DNA from: Porticoccus sp. W117
GTDB lineage: Bacteria > Pseudomonadota > Gammaproteobacteria > Pseudomonadales > Porticoccaceae
Assembly: GCF_030341905.1 (NCBI RefSeq)
Contig: NZ_JATAAF010000023.1
Span: 1-44,879, forward strand
Length of the DNA: 44,879 nt
Reading direction: 5' to 3'
Part shown: in pieces, positions 16,130 to 24,458 of the stretch
Layout of the letters: each line of letters starts with the position of its first letter
Position numbering within the stretch: position 1 is the stretch's first letter
Position numbers and translations under genes: made by a program
The notes under the pieces: generated by a model
What the model saw: the letters and a program-made list of their open reading frames with translations, nothing else
Database searches by the model: none
Told to the model about the DNA's origin: nothing

Positions 16130-16990
16130 ATGAAGAAAATTACTTATATTGCCACTTCTATCGCAGCAGCGTTGTCACTCGCAGGTTGCACAAATGCCAT
16201 AACCTACCATCATTCTGAGCGCAATAGTATTGCGTTAGAGTCGAAACAGACAGATCCTCAGCAGCCTATCCAGGGTGTGATTGGTGTGAAAACTCGAACT
16301 GTGGTGGTTACTCCGGCATTAGGGGAAGCTGACAAAGATAATTCCAATAGCAATGCTGATGTTAATCCTGGAGAGTCTGCAAGTGTTATTCATGATTTTT
16401 CCCTGGAAAGAGAGCCTGGTGGTTTTCTGAAATTCGGCAAAACTATAATCCAGAGTGCCTTCATTACCGGTGATGCAGCCACAATTGCTCCTCCTGCCTC
16501 TGCTGCAGCGCTTGGTGGTTGGGCTACTGCTAAAGTGGGCAGTGACGAATCGACGACTAGAAAGTTGATATTGGGTGAGATTTATATCCATTTGCAAACC
16601 TTGGATGCTCAAAAAGACAAAGTTGCTACTGAGCACCTTAAAAGGCTGGATAGCCTTTCCAAACTGCTGCCGGACATATCAGGCAATAAATACTATCAAG
16701 AGTCACCAGCAGATAATCTGTCAGATTCAGTGACTGTTCCGACGTTCACCAATGACTTTCAAGGTGTAATAAATCACCTTTCTTTTTTGCAAGGGCGTAT
16801 AGCTGATATCAAGAAAATGGAAGATAACCGAAAATTTACCTTCAATGGGAATGAAATCAATGTGGCAACTTTGAAAGGGATTCTCGATGACAAAAAGCGA
16901 ATCCAAGGAGAAATTGATGAATTCGAAAAAATCATAGGAAGCAGTGCTGTAATAGACAGAGCTGCCCTTTATGTGATTAAGGATATTTAG
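16130..16990 (+). CDS. Lipoprotein, third gene of the operon
   Basis: 286 residues. Lipoprotein signal MKKITYIATSIAAALSLAGC (lipobox LAGC), GGAG ribosome site. Residues about 20-65 contain SIALESKQTDPQQPIQG, then GVIGVKTRTVVVTPA, the motif shared with the two upstream lipoproteins. The C-terminal half (about 150-275) is charged and probably helical or coiled-coil (KKMEDNRKF, DKKRIQGEIDEFEKII). It may be a periplasmic scaffold, but I do not recognise the family. Confidence 0.8.
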   Translation: MKKITYIATSIAAALSLAGCTNAITYHHSERNSIALESKQTDPQQPIQGVIGVKTRTVVVTPALGEADKDNSNSNADVNPGESASVIHDFSLEREPGGFLKFGKTIIQSAFITGDAATIAPPASAAALGGWATAKVGSDESTTRKLILGEIYIHLQTLDAQKDKVATEHLKRLDSLSKLLPDISGNKYYQESPADNLSDSVTVPTFTNDFQGVINHLSFLQGRIADIKKMEDNRKFTFNGNEINVATLKGILDDKKRIQGEIDEFEKIIGSSAVIDRAALYVIKDI

Positions 16991-16998
16991 GAGGCAGC

Positions 16999-17238
16999 AT
17001 GATAGAGGAAGTAGATATCGAAGTTTGGGGTGATTTTGAAGAGTCTGAATCAGACAGCCAAAAAGTACTTATCTTTCCGGATTCATCTACCATTAATCGA
17101 CCTGTGAATGTCCCCGTGGATTTATCCAGGGCATTGCAGGTTACTGCTCAATGGCTCTTTATGAATGGATATGGAGTCGTTGCTGCCAAACGCAATGATA
17201 ATAATACGGCATGGTTGGCTTTGTGCGATTCTAGCTGA
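16999..17238 (+). CDS. Small acidic cytosolic protein, last gene of the lipoprotein operon
   Basis: 79 residues, GGAGG 8 nt upstream of the ATG, 8 nt after the third lipoprotein gene. No signal peptide; acidic N-terminus (IEEVDIEVWGDFEESESDS) and a central segment that looks like a compact alpha/beta fold. Unknown family. Its conserved spacing suggests it is co-expressed with the lipoproteins. Confidence 0.6.
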   Translation: MIEEVDIEVWGDFEESESDSQKVLIFPDSSTINRPVNVPVDLSRALQVTAQWLFMNGYGVVAAKRNDNNTAWLALCDSS

Positions 17239-17622
17239 TTTACGCTTTTGGGTGAGTATTGTCTTAGAGGCTTTTCAATTTGTGATTTAAGGACCCTTTA
17301 GTTAGGGTAACTTCTGCCAGTATTTTCCGGTGAAGAATTGAGCTTATAGCAGTTTCTTACCATCTTGACCTGTGTTTGGTGAGCGAAATTCGACAAGTGA
17401 AAGATGGCAACAGAAAATTATGGGATAGGTGATAGCCAATAGCAGTAAATACCGTGCTGAGGGCTATGTATAACCAGAGAGCAGATATGAGTCTTGGTTA
17501 ATGGGAAGTCGCTGAAGAAAATAAGCATGGATAAACCCCAAAGTAGAGCTCACTCAGAGGTTTATCCATAGAGGGCCATGTACCAAAAGTTGTATTGTAT
17601 GTTGTTGATCATTTTTTTCACC
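17239..17622. other. Gene-free stretch with one hairpin
   Basis: No coding region is convincing. An 11-bp perfect inverted repeat ATGGATAAACC (17527-17537)/GGTTTATCCAT (17559-17569) with a 21-nt loop lies near its right end. It has no T-tract, so it is not a typical terminator. Confidence 0.4.
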
Positions 17623-17904
17623 TTAAAACCAATCCCTGATTATTCTTCCCGTAGAGTAGAGTACGTTACAAACGCCAAGTCCTTTTACGTACCTGTGAAT
17701 CCGGGAAAAGGGATTTACAGAGCAACTCTGTAGGCAAGTAATATTTCCGCATTTAGCGCACTTGTCCTCAGGTTGATCACTTTTTCCGTGTTTACTGCAA
17801 TTGACTTCTCCGCATTTGGTTCCATCCTTTAAGCGATAATTGCAGACGGCGAAAGGTGACTTCTTTTTAGGGTTTGATCGAGAGCTTTTAGTTTTTGTCG
17901 ACAT
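17623..17904 (-). CDS. Small basic Cys-rich protein, possible zinc-binding
   Basis: 93 residues, with GGAGG 5 nt before the ATG, which makes it a convincing gene. The N-terminus is Lys/Ser-rich. Cysteines occur as CNYRLKDGTKCGEVNCSKH and CAKCGNITCLQSC, which could form two small zinc knuckles, then a basic tail. It is alone in a gene-poor stretch except for the possible gene just upstream. No family recognised. Confidence 0.55.
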   Translation of the reverse strand: MSTKTKSSRSNPKKKSPFAVCNYRLKDGTKCGEVNCSKHGKSDQPEDKCAKCGNITCLQSCSVNPFSRIHRYVKGLGVCNVLYSTGRIIRDWF

Positions 17905-18092
17905 CGCGTCCTCCAGCTTGGGGTAGGTGGGCTAAATGGGTAAATGTCTTCGAGAGATGTAATCTCCATATTCACTGAACTTGAGTCTGGAATAGTTCGA
18001 GGCAGCCGGAATCCGTTAGGGCTTGTTCGTCTACATAGGCTTTGCCGGTGATTCACCGTGCACAAGTAAATGGGATTTTCTTGAGTTTTCAT
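17829..18092 (-). CDS. Possible small gene overlapping the Cys-rich gene
   Basis: 87 residues. AGGAG lies 9 nt before the ATG, the main reason to list it. It overlaps the start of the Cys-rich gene by 76 nt in another frame, so it may be a leader or coupled gene. Composition (Ser/Pro/Arg-rich) is not clearly protein-like, and it could be spurious. No domain seen. Confidence 0.3.
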   Translation of the reverse strand: MKTQENPIYLCTVNHRQSLCRRTSPNGFRLPRTIPDSSSVNMEITSLEDIYPFSPPTPSWRTRCRQKLKALDQTLKRSHLSPSAIIA

Positions 18093-18739
18093 GGTTGGAT
18101 TTCTCCTGTTAATTTAAATGAAGTAGCCGAAGCTACACTTGCAACGTAGTTGGTAAAGCGAAACCTGACAATCAAAATCGTGGGATGAAAGGAGGCATTA
18201 GAACGAGCGTTTCGTAATGGGGTTTTTGATACTTTTGGTAACAACTGAAAAAGTTTCAGGTGAAAAATGGAGGTTTTGTGGAGGCGCAGACAGGCTTTGA
18301 AATAGATGGTTTTTTAAGGTAGGCGACTGAAATGCCAATAGAAATTATTCTAAGCCAAAGACAGTTGGCTGCGGTTTGTTCAAAGCCGAGTGGCGACACT
18401 AAGAGCAAAAAAGACCCCGAAATTATCAAGGTTTTTTCAACCTGTCACGCCCTTTTTTTGACTTTGCATCCACGCCCCTACCTGATGAGGGTGGCAAAAT
18501 TATTTGAACTATAAAGTTAGCACTCAGTTACTTGATCAGATTGGGTGTCTGTTATGAATGTGGGGCAAGTTCGAAGAGCGTGGCCTAACACACTAAAGAG
18601 TGGCAACGGCTAACTGGCTAGTGCAGATCAGTACTAATCCAGGTCTTCCTGACAGACTATCAGCAGATAACCTATAATCGCGCCTTCTGACGGGCACATT
18701 GCCTGCATCCTGATATTCCAATCATCGCTTGAGGGCCAA
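18093..18739. other. Gene-poor stretch before tmk
   Basis: About 650 bp. The only frame of note is a 60-residue one at 18332-18514 on the plus strand, with a poor ribosome site and no recognisable features; I do not call it a gene. A small GTAGC/GCTAC hairpin near 18123 is not obviously functional. The tmk promoter should lie at the right end, but no strong -35/-10 pair stands out. Confidence 0.4.
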
Positions 18740-19375
18740 ATGCGAGGCAAATTTATAACCCTTGAAGGTACCGAAGGGGTGGGTAAAACCACCAACATGG
18801 CCTTTATCCAGCAGTGGCTGACAGACCAATGCATTGATTTTGTCACAACCCGCGAGCCCGGTGGTACGCCGTTAGCGGAAGATATCCGCCATTTGCTGCT
18901 GACCCACAGAGATGAGGCGGTGGATGAAACCGCAGAATTGTTACTGATGTTTGCCGCCCGTTCCCAGCATATTGCCCAAGTGATTGAGCCAGCCTTGGCG
19001 GCGGGCAAGTGGGTGCTGTGTGACCGCTTTACCGACGCCACTTATGCCTACCAGGGCGGTGGTCGTGGCCAGAGCACTGAACACATCGCCCAGTTGGAGC
19101 AGTTGGTTCAGGGGGATTTGCGCCCGGATTTGACCTTGCTGTTGGACTTGCCGGTTGATGTGGGTTTGCAGCGGGCTCGCAAACGCAGTGATCCGGATCG
19201 CTTTGAGGCGGAGCGCCAGCAGTTCTTTACACGGGTTCGCGATGCTTATCTGGAGCGTGCCCGCCAGCAGCCCAAGCGCTGCCAGGTGGTGGATGCCTCA
19301 TTGCCACTGGAGCAGGTTCAAGGTCAGATCGACACGGCTCTACAGCAGTTTATCGCCGAGGCAAACCATGACTGA
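18740..19375 (+). CDS. tmk: Thymidylate kinase (dTMP kinase)
   Basis: 211 residues, the usual length. It phosphorylates dTMP to dTDP with ATP in the cytosol, an essential step of dTTP synthesis. The P-loop is at residues about 8-16 ([10 protein letters not shown]), the dTMP-binding segment is TREPGGTP, and the DR-Y motif is [17 protein letters not shown]; a lid with [12 protein letters not shown] follows. First gene of a tmk-holB-pilZ-tatD cluster, the order known from Pseudomonas. It overlaps the holB start by 8 nt. Confidence 0.97.
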   Translation: MRGKFITLEGTEGVGKTTNMAFIQQWLTDQCIDFVTTREPGGTPLAEDIRHLLLTHRDEAVDETAELLLMFAARSQHIAQVIEPALAAGKWVLCDRFTDATYAYQGGGRGQSTEHIAQLEQLVQGDLRPDLTLLLDLPVDVGLQRARKRSDPDRFEAERQQFFTRVRDAYLERARQQPKRCQVVDASLPLEQVQGQIDTALQQFIAEANHD

Positions 19376-20318
19376 TGCTACCCCACAAACACTCGCCATG
19401 CCTTACCCCTGGCAAGGGGAGTTGTGGGACGACATTGTCCAGCAGCATAAACAGCTGCGCTTGCCCCATGCCTTGTTGCTCACTGGCCCCGCCGAGGTGG
19501 GCAAATCCCAGTTCGCTCGTGCCTTGGCACAGCGGATAATCTGCCGAGAGCCAGTGGGTGGCTACGCCTGCGGAACCTGTAAAAGCTGCAAGCTGATTGC
19601 CGCCGAGAGCTTTCCGGATTTAAAGCGGGTGACCCCTGAAGAAGAAGGCAAGGCTATCAAAATCGATCAGATTCGTAAGCTCTGCGACTTTATGGCGAAA
19701 ACCGCCCAGCAGGGGGGCTGGAAGGTGGCGCTGATCGAGCCCGCCGAGGCGATGAACGTCAATGCTGCCAATGCGCTGCTGAAAACCCTTGAAGAGCCAA
19801 CAGATAATACCTTGCTGATTCTGGTTTGCCACCAGCTTTCGCGGGTGCCAGCAACCATCCGCAGCCGTTGTCAGATGCTCAGTTACCCAGTGCCGGATCA
19901 GGGCGCCAGTCGCGACTGGCTGGCGCGGGTCAGCAGCGGTGACAAAAATCCGGAATGGCTGCTGCAGCAAGCCGGTGGCCGCCCCTTGCAGGCACTTAAG
20001 CTGGTGGAAAGCGACCTGCTGGAGCAGAGAGAGAATTTTTACCAGCTGTTGGAACAACTAACAGAGCACAGCCTGTCGGCGGTGGTGGCAGCAGAAAAGT
20101 GCTACCGTCAGCCCGCTCAGGAACGCCTCGATTGGTTAATGCTGCGTGTGCAAGATGCAATCCGCAGTCAGCCCGGCGCAGCCAGTACCCGCACCTGGTT
20201 CCAACTGCTGGATCGTGTTTCGGCGGCGCGGCGGGAATTAGAGAGTGCCAGTAATCCCAACCTGCAGCTGTTGTGGGAGTCGTTACTGATGGATTGGCAG
20301 GTCATGACAGCCCGTTAA
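19368..20318 (+). CDS. holB: DNA polymerase III delta' subunit
   Basis: 316 residues from ATG 19368, which overlaps the tmk stop; the frame is open further upstream but that part lies inside tmk in another frame. AAA+ clamp-loader subunit: Walker-A-like GPAEVGKS (about 42-49), zinc-module cysteines (IICRE and CGTCKSC, about 65-82), Walker-B-like [11 protein letters not shown], and the SRC motif (IRSRCQ) that supplies the arginine finger. It loads the beta sliding clamp with the gamma/tau and delta subunits. Confidence 0.95.
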   Translation: MTDATPQTLAMPYPWQGELWDDIVQQHKQLRLPHALLLTGPAEVGKSQFARALAQRIICREPVGGYACGTCKSCKLIAAESFPDLKRVTPEEEGKAIKIDQIRKLCDFMAKTAQQGGWKVALIEPAEAMNVNAANALLKTLEEPTDNTLLILVCHQLSRVPATIRSRCQMLSYPVPDQGASRDWLARVSSGDKNPEWLLQQAGGRPLQALKLVESDLLEQRENFYQLLEQLTEHSLSAVVAAEKCYRQPAQERLDWLMLRVQDAIRSQPGAASTRTWFQLLDRVSAARRELESASNPNLQLLWESLLMDWQVMTAR

Positions 20319-20440
20319 GCGCTTCACAAGGGGTTGGCAAATCGGTATTCGCATTGCCACTGATCGGCCCATGGCGTACTATCCCTGCAAACGGCCAATT
20401 TCAATGATAACAAGCAGATAGTAAGAAGAAAGTATCATCT

Positions 20441-20794
20441 ATGGACGCGTTAGGCGGCGGTGTACGCAACGGCATTCTCAATCTCAAACTTTCCAGCCAG
20501 GAAGAGCTGTACGCTTCCTATATGCCTTTTATCTCCAACGGCGGCCTGTTTGTGCCCAGCAAGCAGGAGTATTTGCTGGGTGATGAGGTGTTCGTGTTAC
20601 TGCAATTGATGGACGAGCCGGAAAAAATCCCCATCACCGGCAAGGTGGTGTGGCTATCTCCCAAAGGCCTGGGTGGCCAGCGCAAGCAGGGCATTGGCAT
20701 TCAATTAGACGAAGCCAATATTGAGCTGCTGGGCAAAATCGAGGCCTATCTGGCGGGGCTTCTGCAGAGCGCTGAACACACCCACACCATGTAG
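20441..20794 (+). CDS. pilZ: PilZ-type protein (type IV pilus assembly PilZ)
   Basis: 117 residues, the length of the type IV pilus PilZ protein. The fold pattern is visible (SNGGLFVPS, GDEVFVLLQL, GKVVWLSPKG, KQGIGIQL). The N-terminal RxxxR c-di-GMP-binding motif of canonical PilZ domains is not evident, as in the original PilZ of Pseudomonas, which works with FimX and PilB in pilus extension. Its place after holB and before tatD matches that gene. Confidence 0.9.
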   Translation: MDALGGGVRNGILNLKLSSQEELYASYMPFISNGGLFVPSKQEYLLGDEVFVLLQLMDEPEKIPITGKVVWLSPKGLGGQRKQGIGIQLDEANIELLGKIEAYLAGLLQSAEHTHTM

Positions 20795-20841
20795 TTGCTT
20801 GGTAACACTCTTCCCTTTACTTCGGTTTCTCCTTGGGCGCC

Positions 20842-21621
20842 ATGCTTGTCGATTCTCACTGCCATCTCGATCACCTCAAATGCGATCACTACGCCGGTGG
20901 GCTGGATGAGCTATTGGCCAGTGCTCGAAATTGCGGTGTACAGCAGTTTCTCAGTGTGGCGGTGAATCTGGATTCAGCCCAAACCATCCAGAAGCTGGCG
21001 GAACAACACGACGATATTGTGACTTCAGTGGGTGTGCATCCACTGCAGCAGGATTTGCCGCCATTGCCGCAGGTGAGCGAACTCACTGAACTTGCCCGGC
21101 ACCCCAAGGTGGTGGCCATTGGTGAAACTGGTTTAGATAACCACTACAGCAGCGAAACCGCCGACTGGCAGCTGGAGAGCTTTAAACGCCATCTGCAAGC
21201 GGCCAGTGATGTTGGCAAGCCGGTGATTGTTCACACTCGCGAGGCGCGCCAGCAAACCCTGCAATGCATTGAGCAATACGGTGGCAAGGCTGGCGGTGTA
21301 TTGCACTGCTTTACAGAAACAGAAGATATGGCCCGCAGCGCGATCGATATGGGCTATTACATCTCTTTTTCCGGCATTATCACCTTTCGCAATGCCACAG
21401 AGCTGAGGGATGTGGTCAAGGCGTTGCCACTGGAAAGAATGCTGGTGGAAACCGACTCCCCCTGGCTGGCGCCGGTGCCGTATCGGGGCAAGCAAAACGA
21501 GCCGCGCTATGTGGTGGAGGTAGCTCGCTGTGTTGCTGAGATTAAGGGTGTTAGTGAAGAAGCGGTGATTCGTCAAACTGGTGAAAATTTCCAGAAGTTA
21601 TTTTGCACCTCGTCATCCTGA
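20842..21621 (+). CDS. tatD: TatD-family metal-dependent DNase/hydrolase
   Basis: 259 residues from ATG 20842; an upstream in-frame TTG at 20833 adds three. Metal-binding residues are visible: HCHLD at the N-terminus, GETGLD (Glu), HTREA, HCFT and ETDSPWLAP near the C-terminus. Known members are 3'-5' exonucleases/phosphohydrolases of TIM-barrel fold; this one is closest to the YcfH/TatD type beside holB. The last codons (Ser-Ser-Ser-stop) lie within a REP-like palindrome, so the C-terminus may have been altered by repeat insertion. Confidence 0.92.
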   Translation: MLVDSHCHLDHLKCDHYAGGLDELLASARNCGVQQFLSVAVNLDSAQTIQKLAEQHDDIVTSVGVHPLQQDLPPLPQVSELTELARHPKVVAIGETGLDNHYSSETADWQLESFKRHLQAASDVGKPVIVHTREARQQTLQCIEQYGGKAGGVLHCFTETEDMARSAIDMGYYISFSGIITFRNATELRDVVKALPLERMLVETDSPWLAPVPYRGKQNEPRYVVEVARCVAEIKGVSEEAVIRQTGENFQKLFCTSSS

Positions 21622-21699
21622 GGCCACGCAGTGGCCGTGAGGATCTCACAGCTTTCAAACTCTGAGATCCTCACGCCGCTGCGCGGCTCAGGATGACAG
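21611..21699. repeat. REP-like inverted repeat 1
   Basis: CGTCATCCTGAG at the left and CTCAGGATGACA at the right are inverted. Inside, GTGAGGATCTCA and TGAGATCCTCAC form a second inverted pair, with small hairpins (GGCCACGCAGTGGCC, GCCGCTGCGCGGC). This is a BIME-type arrangement of two facing REPs, and may act as a tatD transcript end. Confidence 0.8.
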
Positions 21700-21727
21700 T
21701 TCCATAAATAAATACCAAGAGGCATCT

Positions 21728-22345
21728 ATGCAACAACAAATTCTCACCATGCTGGAACTGCAAGACGGCATGAACAGCAAGGTTCACAGCGACTGGCGCG
21801 AGCGCGGCTTTGAATGGTACCGAGCCATCTGGATCGAGTGCGGTGAGCTGATGGACCACTACGGCTGGAAGTGGTGGAAGCACCAGCAGCCGGATGTGGA
21901 CCAAGTGAAGCTGGAACTGGTGGATATCTGGCATTTTGGCCTGAGTATTCTGCTGCTGGAAGGCCATTCTAGCGAGCAAATTGCCGCCAAGGTGGAGACT
22001 GAATTAAGCGGGCAGGGCGGTGATTTCCGCGTTGATCTGGAAGCCTTTACCCAAACAACCCTGGAAACCAAGGGCTTTGATATACCCGGTTTTGCCTGCC
22101 TGATGGCTGGCGTTGGTATGAACTTCGATGAACTTTATGTGCGCTACGTGGGCAAGAACGTGCTCAACTTTTTCCGCCAGGATCACGGCTACAAGGACGG
22201 CAGTTATATCAAGGTCTGGAACGGCCGTGAAGACAATGAGCATCTGGTAGAAGCGGTGGCTGAGCTGGATACCGGCAGCGCAGACTTTAAAGATCAGCTG
22301 TACGCTGCTCTGGAATCTCGTTATCCAGGCATTCCATCATCCTGA
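21728..22345 (+). CDS. All-alpha dimeric dUTPase (dUTP diphosphatase)
   Basis: 205 residues. All-alpha NTP pyrophosphohydrolase fold, dUTPase_2 type. Visible motifs: ECGELMDHYGWKWWK with the metal-binding Glu residues, ELVDIWHF (E-x-x-D), and near the C-terminus GKNVLNFFRQDHGYKDGSY for the uridine/Mg site. It hydrolyses dUTP to dUMP and PPi, keeping uracil out of DNA and feeding thymidylate synthesis, a functional partner of tmk nearby. Its final SerSer-stop is also written by REP-like sequence. Confidence 0.9.
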   Translation: MQQQILTMLELQDGMNSKVHSDWRERGFEWYRAIWIECGELMDHYGWKWWKHQQPDVDQVKLELVDIWHFGLSILLLEGHSSEQIAAKVETELSGQGGDFRVDLEAFTQTTLETKGFDIPGFACLMAGVGMNFDELYVRYVGKNVLNFFRQDHGYKDGSYIKVWNGREDNEHLVEAVAELDTGSADFKDQLYAALESRYPGIPSS

Positions 22346-22361
22346 GGAGCTATCCCCATTT

Positions 22362-22449
22362 CGTCATCCTGAGGAGCGTAGCGACGTGAGGATCTCAAAA
22401 TTTGAAAGCTGCGAGATCCTCACGGCCACTCCGTGGCCTCAGGATGACA
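22362..22449. repeat. REP-like inverted repeat 2
   Basis: Same outer arms as the repeat at 21611-21699 (CGTCATCCTGAG...CTCAGGATGACA) and the same GTGAGGATCTCA core, with different small hairpins (GGCCACTCCGTGGCC). Partial copies flank it: TCATCCTGAGGAGC at 22337-22350, overlapping the dUTPase stop, and GCGGCTCAGGATGACA at 22465-22480. Confidence 0.8.
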
Positions 22450-22511
22450 AGAATAAAGTTAGACGCGGCTCAGGATGACAATACAAACCCTTAATGGGCA
22501 TTCAGATATAC

Positions 22512-22542
22512 CCGCCGATCCCGTATAATCCGGCGGTTTTTT
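22512..22542 (+). terminator. Hairpin with T-tract before mdh, overlapping a -10 box
   Basis: CCGCCGAT (22512-22519) pairs with ATCCGGCGG (22528-22536, one bulge), followed by TTTTTT: an intrinsic terminator for the dUTPase transcript. A perfect TATAAT lies in the loop (22524-22529) with TTCAGA 17 nt upstream, so the mdh promoter may overlap the terminator. Confidence 0.6.
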
Positions 22543-22588
22543 CCATTACATAACACATACTCAATCTATCTACATTCGGAGAGTCCAC

Positions 22589-23569
22589 GTGAAAGCACCT
22601 GTACGCGTTGCCGTGACTGGCGCAGCCGGTCAAATCAGTTACTCCCTGCTGTTTCGTATCGCCGCTGGCGATATGTTGGGCAAGGACCAACCCGTTATTC
22701 TGCAAATGCTGGAAATTACCCCGGCCCTGGACGCCCTCAAGGGTGTTGCCATGGAGCTGGAAGATTGTGCCTTCCCGCTGTTGCAGGGCATGGTGCAAAC
22801 CGATGATCCCAACGTGGCTTTCAAAGATGCTGACTACGCACTGCTGGTAGGCGCTCGCCCCCGTGGTCCCGGTATGGAGCGCAAAGATTTGCTGGAAGCC
22901 AATGCGGCGATTTTCTCCGTGCAGGGCAAGGCGCTGAACGACCACGCGTCTCGCGATGTGAAAGTGCTGGTAGTGGGCAACCCCGCCAACACCAACGCAC
23001 TGATTGCTCAGCGCAACGCCCCGGATCTGGACCCGCGCAACTTTACCGCCATGATGCGCCTGGACCACAACCGCGCTATGTCTCAACTGGCCAATAAGCT
23101 GGGTGTACACAGCAGCGACATCACCAAGATGACCGTGTGGGGCAACCACTCCGCCACTCAATACCCGGATCTGCACACTGCCATCGTCAATGACAAGGTA
23201 GCTGTGGAACAGGTTGAGCAGGACTGGTACGAAAACGACTTTATTCCCACCGTACAACAGCGCGGCGCCGCCATTATCAACGCCCGTGGTGCATCCTCTG
23301 CTGCCTCTGCGGCCAATGCAGCCATCGACCATATTCGCAGCTGGGCACTGGGCACCGCTGATGGCGACTGGGTGAGCATGGGCATCTACAGCGACGGTTC
23401 CTACGGCATCGACGCCGGCTTGATTTACTCTTACCCCTGCGTCTGCAAAGACGGTGATTGGCAAATTGTTCAGGGCCTGGAGGTGAATGACTTCTCCAGA
23501 GGCCGTATGGAAGCCACCGAGCAGGAGCTGAAGGAAGAGCGCGACGCCGTTGCCCACCTGCTGCCGTAA
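22589..23569 (+). CDS. mdh: Malate dehydrogenase (NAD-dependent)
   Basis: 326 residues, the length of the cytosolic-type MDH common in proteobacteria. N-terminal Rossmann motif [13 protein letters not shown] (about 10-22). Substrate-binding [14 protein letters not shown]/catalytic [16 protein letters not shown] and the catalytic His in [11 protein letters not shown]. It interconverts malate and oxaloacetate in the TCA cycle. Monocistronic: own likely promoter upstream and an intrinsic terminator downstream. Confidence 0.97.
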   Translation: MKAPVRVAVTGAAGQISYSLLFRIAAGDMLGKDQPVILQMLEITPALDALKGVAMELEDCAFPLLQGMVQTDDPNVAFKDADYALLVGARPRGPGMERKDLLEANAAIFSVQGKALNDHASRDVKVLVVGNPANTNALIAQRNAPDLDPRNFTAMMRLDHNRAMSQLANKLGVHSSDITKMTVWGNHSATQYPDLHTAIVNDKVAVEQVEQDWYENDFIPTVQQRGAAIINARGASSAASAANAAIDHIRSWALGTADGDWVSMGIYSDGSYGIDAGLIYSYPCVCKDGDWQIVQGLEVNDFSRGRMEATEQELKEERDAVAHLLP

Positions 23570-23616
23570 CTCCCAGAGCCGGCTAAAAACTGCCTCTGGG
23601 CAGTTTAAAGTACTGA

Positions 23617-23650
23617 CAAACCCTGGCATTTTTGCCGGGGTTTGTTGTTT
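23617..23650 (+). terminator. Intrinsic terminator of mdh
   Basis: CAAACCCTGGC pairs with GCCGGGGTTTG (one G-T pair) around ATTTTT, followed by TTGTTT. About 45 bp after the mdh stop. The remaining ~225 bp up to the sigma-factor gene show no gene. Confidence 0.8.
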
Positions 23651-23876
23651 CTGATGTTGCAGAAACAGGCAGGTTATCTACCTTGTTGATTCTATTGCTG
23701 TTTTTTTTGAAATGGCTGGAGAGGAGCTGATTGATTGAATGGCTGGAAGTTTTTTGGGTGGATATTTACGGTTTTTGCGGGTTGAGTTGTTTTATATTTT
23801 GGGGAAGTGGTTTTACCTCCCAAATGACTATTGAGTCACCGTATTGGTGAATGCCAGAAAAAGAGGGTCTGGTACC

Positions 23877-24458
23877 TTGAGCAGAAAAAGTCTTTCTACC
23901 ATGTCGAGTTTTTTTATAGAACACAGTCCGTTCTTGAAGAAATTCCTGGCCAAATTCTTGACGTCTGAACACGATATTGAAGACGTTGCCCAAGAAGCCT
24001 ATTTGAAGGCTTATTGCGCAGAAAAAGACCGTGGTGCAATTGAACATCCAAAGGCCTTTTTATTTACCATCGCCAAAAACCTGGCCCTGAATGAGCTCAA
24101 CAAGAAAAGCCGCCAGATGACTAAATATCTGGAAGATTGCGAGCAATTGGTGGAGTTGGACAAGAACCAAACACCTGATGACCAAGTTGAAGCTGCAGAG
24201 ACCCTTGGCATTTATTGCGAGGCGATTGCAAACCTTCCTGAAAAGACCCGCCGTGTGTATTTGATGAGAAAGGTTCATGGCTTGCCCCATAAGGAGATTG
24301 CCCGGCGGCTGGCGATATCATTGAGCTCGGTAGAAAAACACCTTAGATCAGGCGTACTAAGTTGCAGAGACCACATAGATTCAAGACAGATGCAGATTGA
24401 CACGAAAACAGATTCTTCCGGCCATCACCTGGCTGCAACCAAGGAGGTGGGCAAATGA
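23877..24458 (+). CDS. ECF sigma factor, FecI-like
   Basis: About 193 residues from TTG 23877 (AAGAGGG 9 nt upstream); ATG 23901 and TTG 23844 are other options. Sigma region 2 is at the N-terminus (FLKKFLAKFLTSEHDIEDVAQEAYLKAY) and region 4 further on (LPEKTRRVYLMRKVHGLPHKEIARRLAISLSSVEKHL). It directs RNA polymerase to the downstream receptor promoter in FecI/FecR systems. It overlaps fecR by 4 nt (ATGA). The C-terminal tail after region 4 is long and polar. Confidence 0.9.
   Translation: MSRKSLSTMSSFFIEHSPFLKKFLAKFLTSEHDIEDVAQEAYLKAYCAEKDRGAIEHPKAFLFTIAKNLALNELNKKSRQMTKYLEDCEQLVELDKNQTPDDQVEAAETLGIYCEAIANLPEKTRRVYLMRKVHGLPHKEIARRLAISLSSVEKHLRSGVLSCRDHIDSRQMQIDTKTDSSGHHLAATKEVGK

Noticed and set aside
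18332-18514. 60-residue plus-strand frame before tmk
   Set aside because: Weak ribosome site, no recognisable features, not linked to neighbours.
22502-23629. 375-residue antisense frame across mdh
   Set aside because: It mirrors the mdh coding frame, has no recognisable domain, and mdh on the plus strand is certain.
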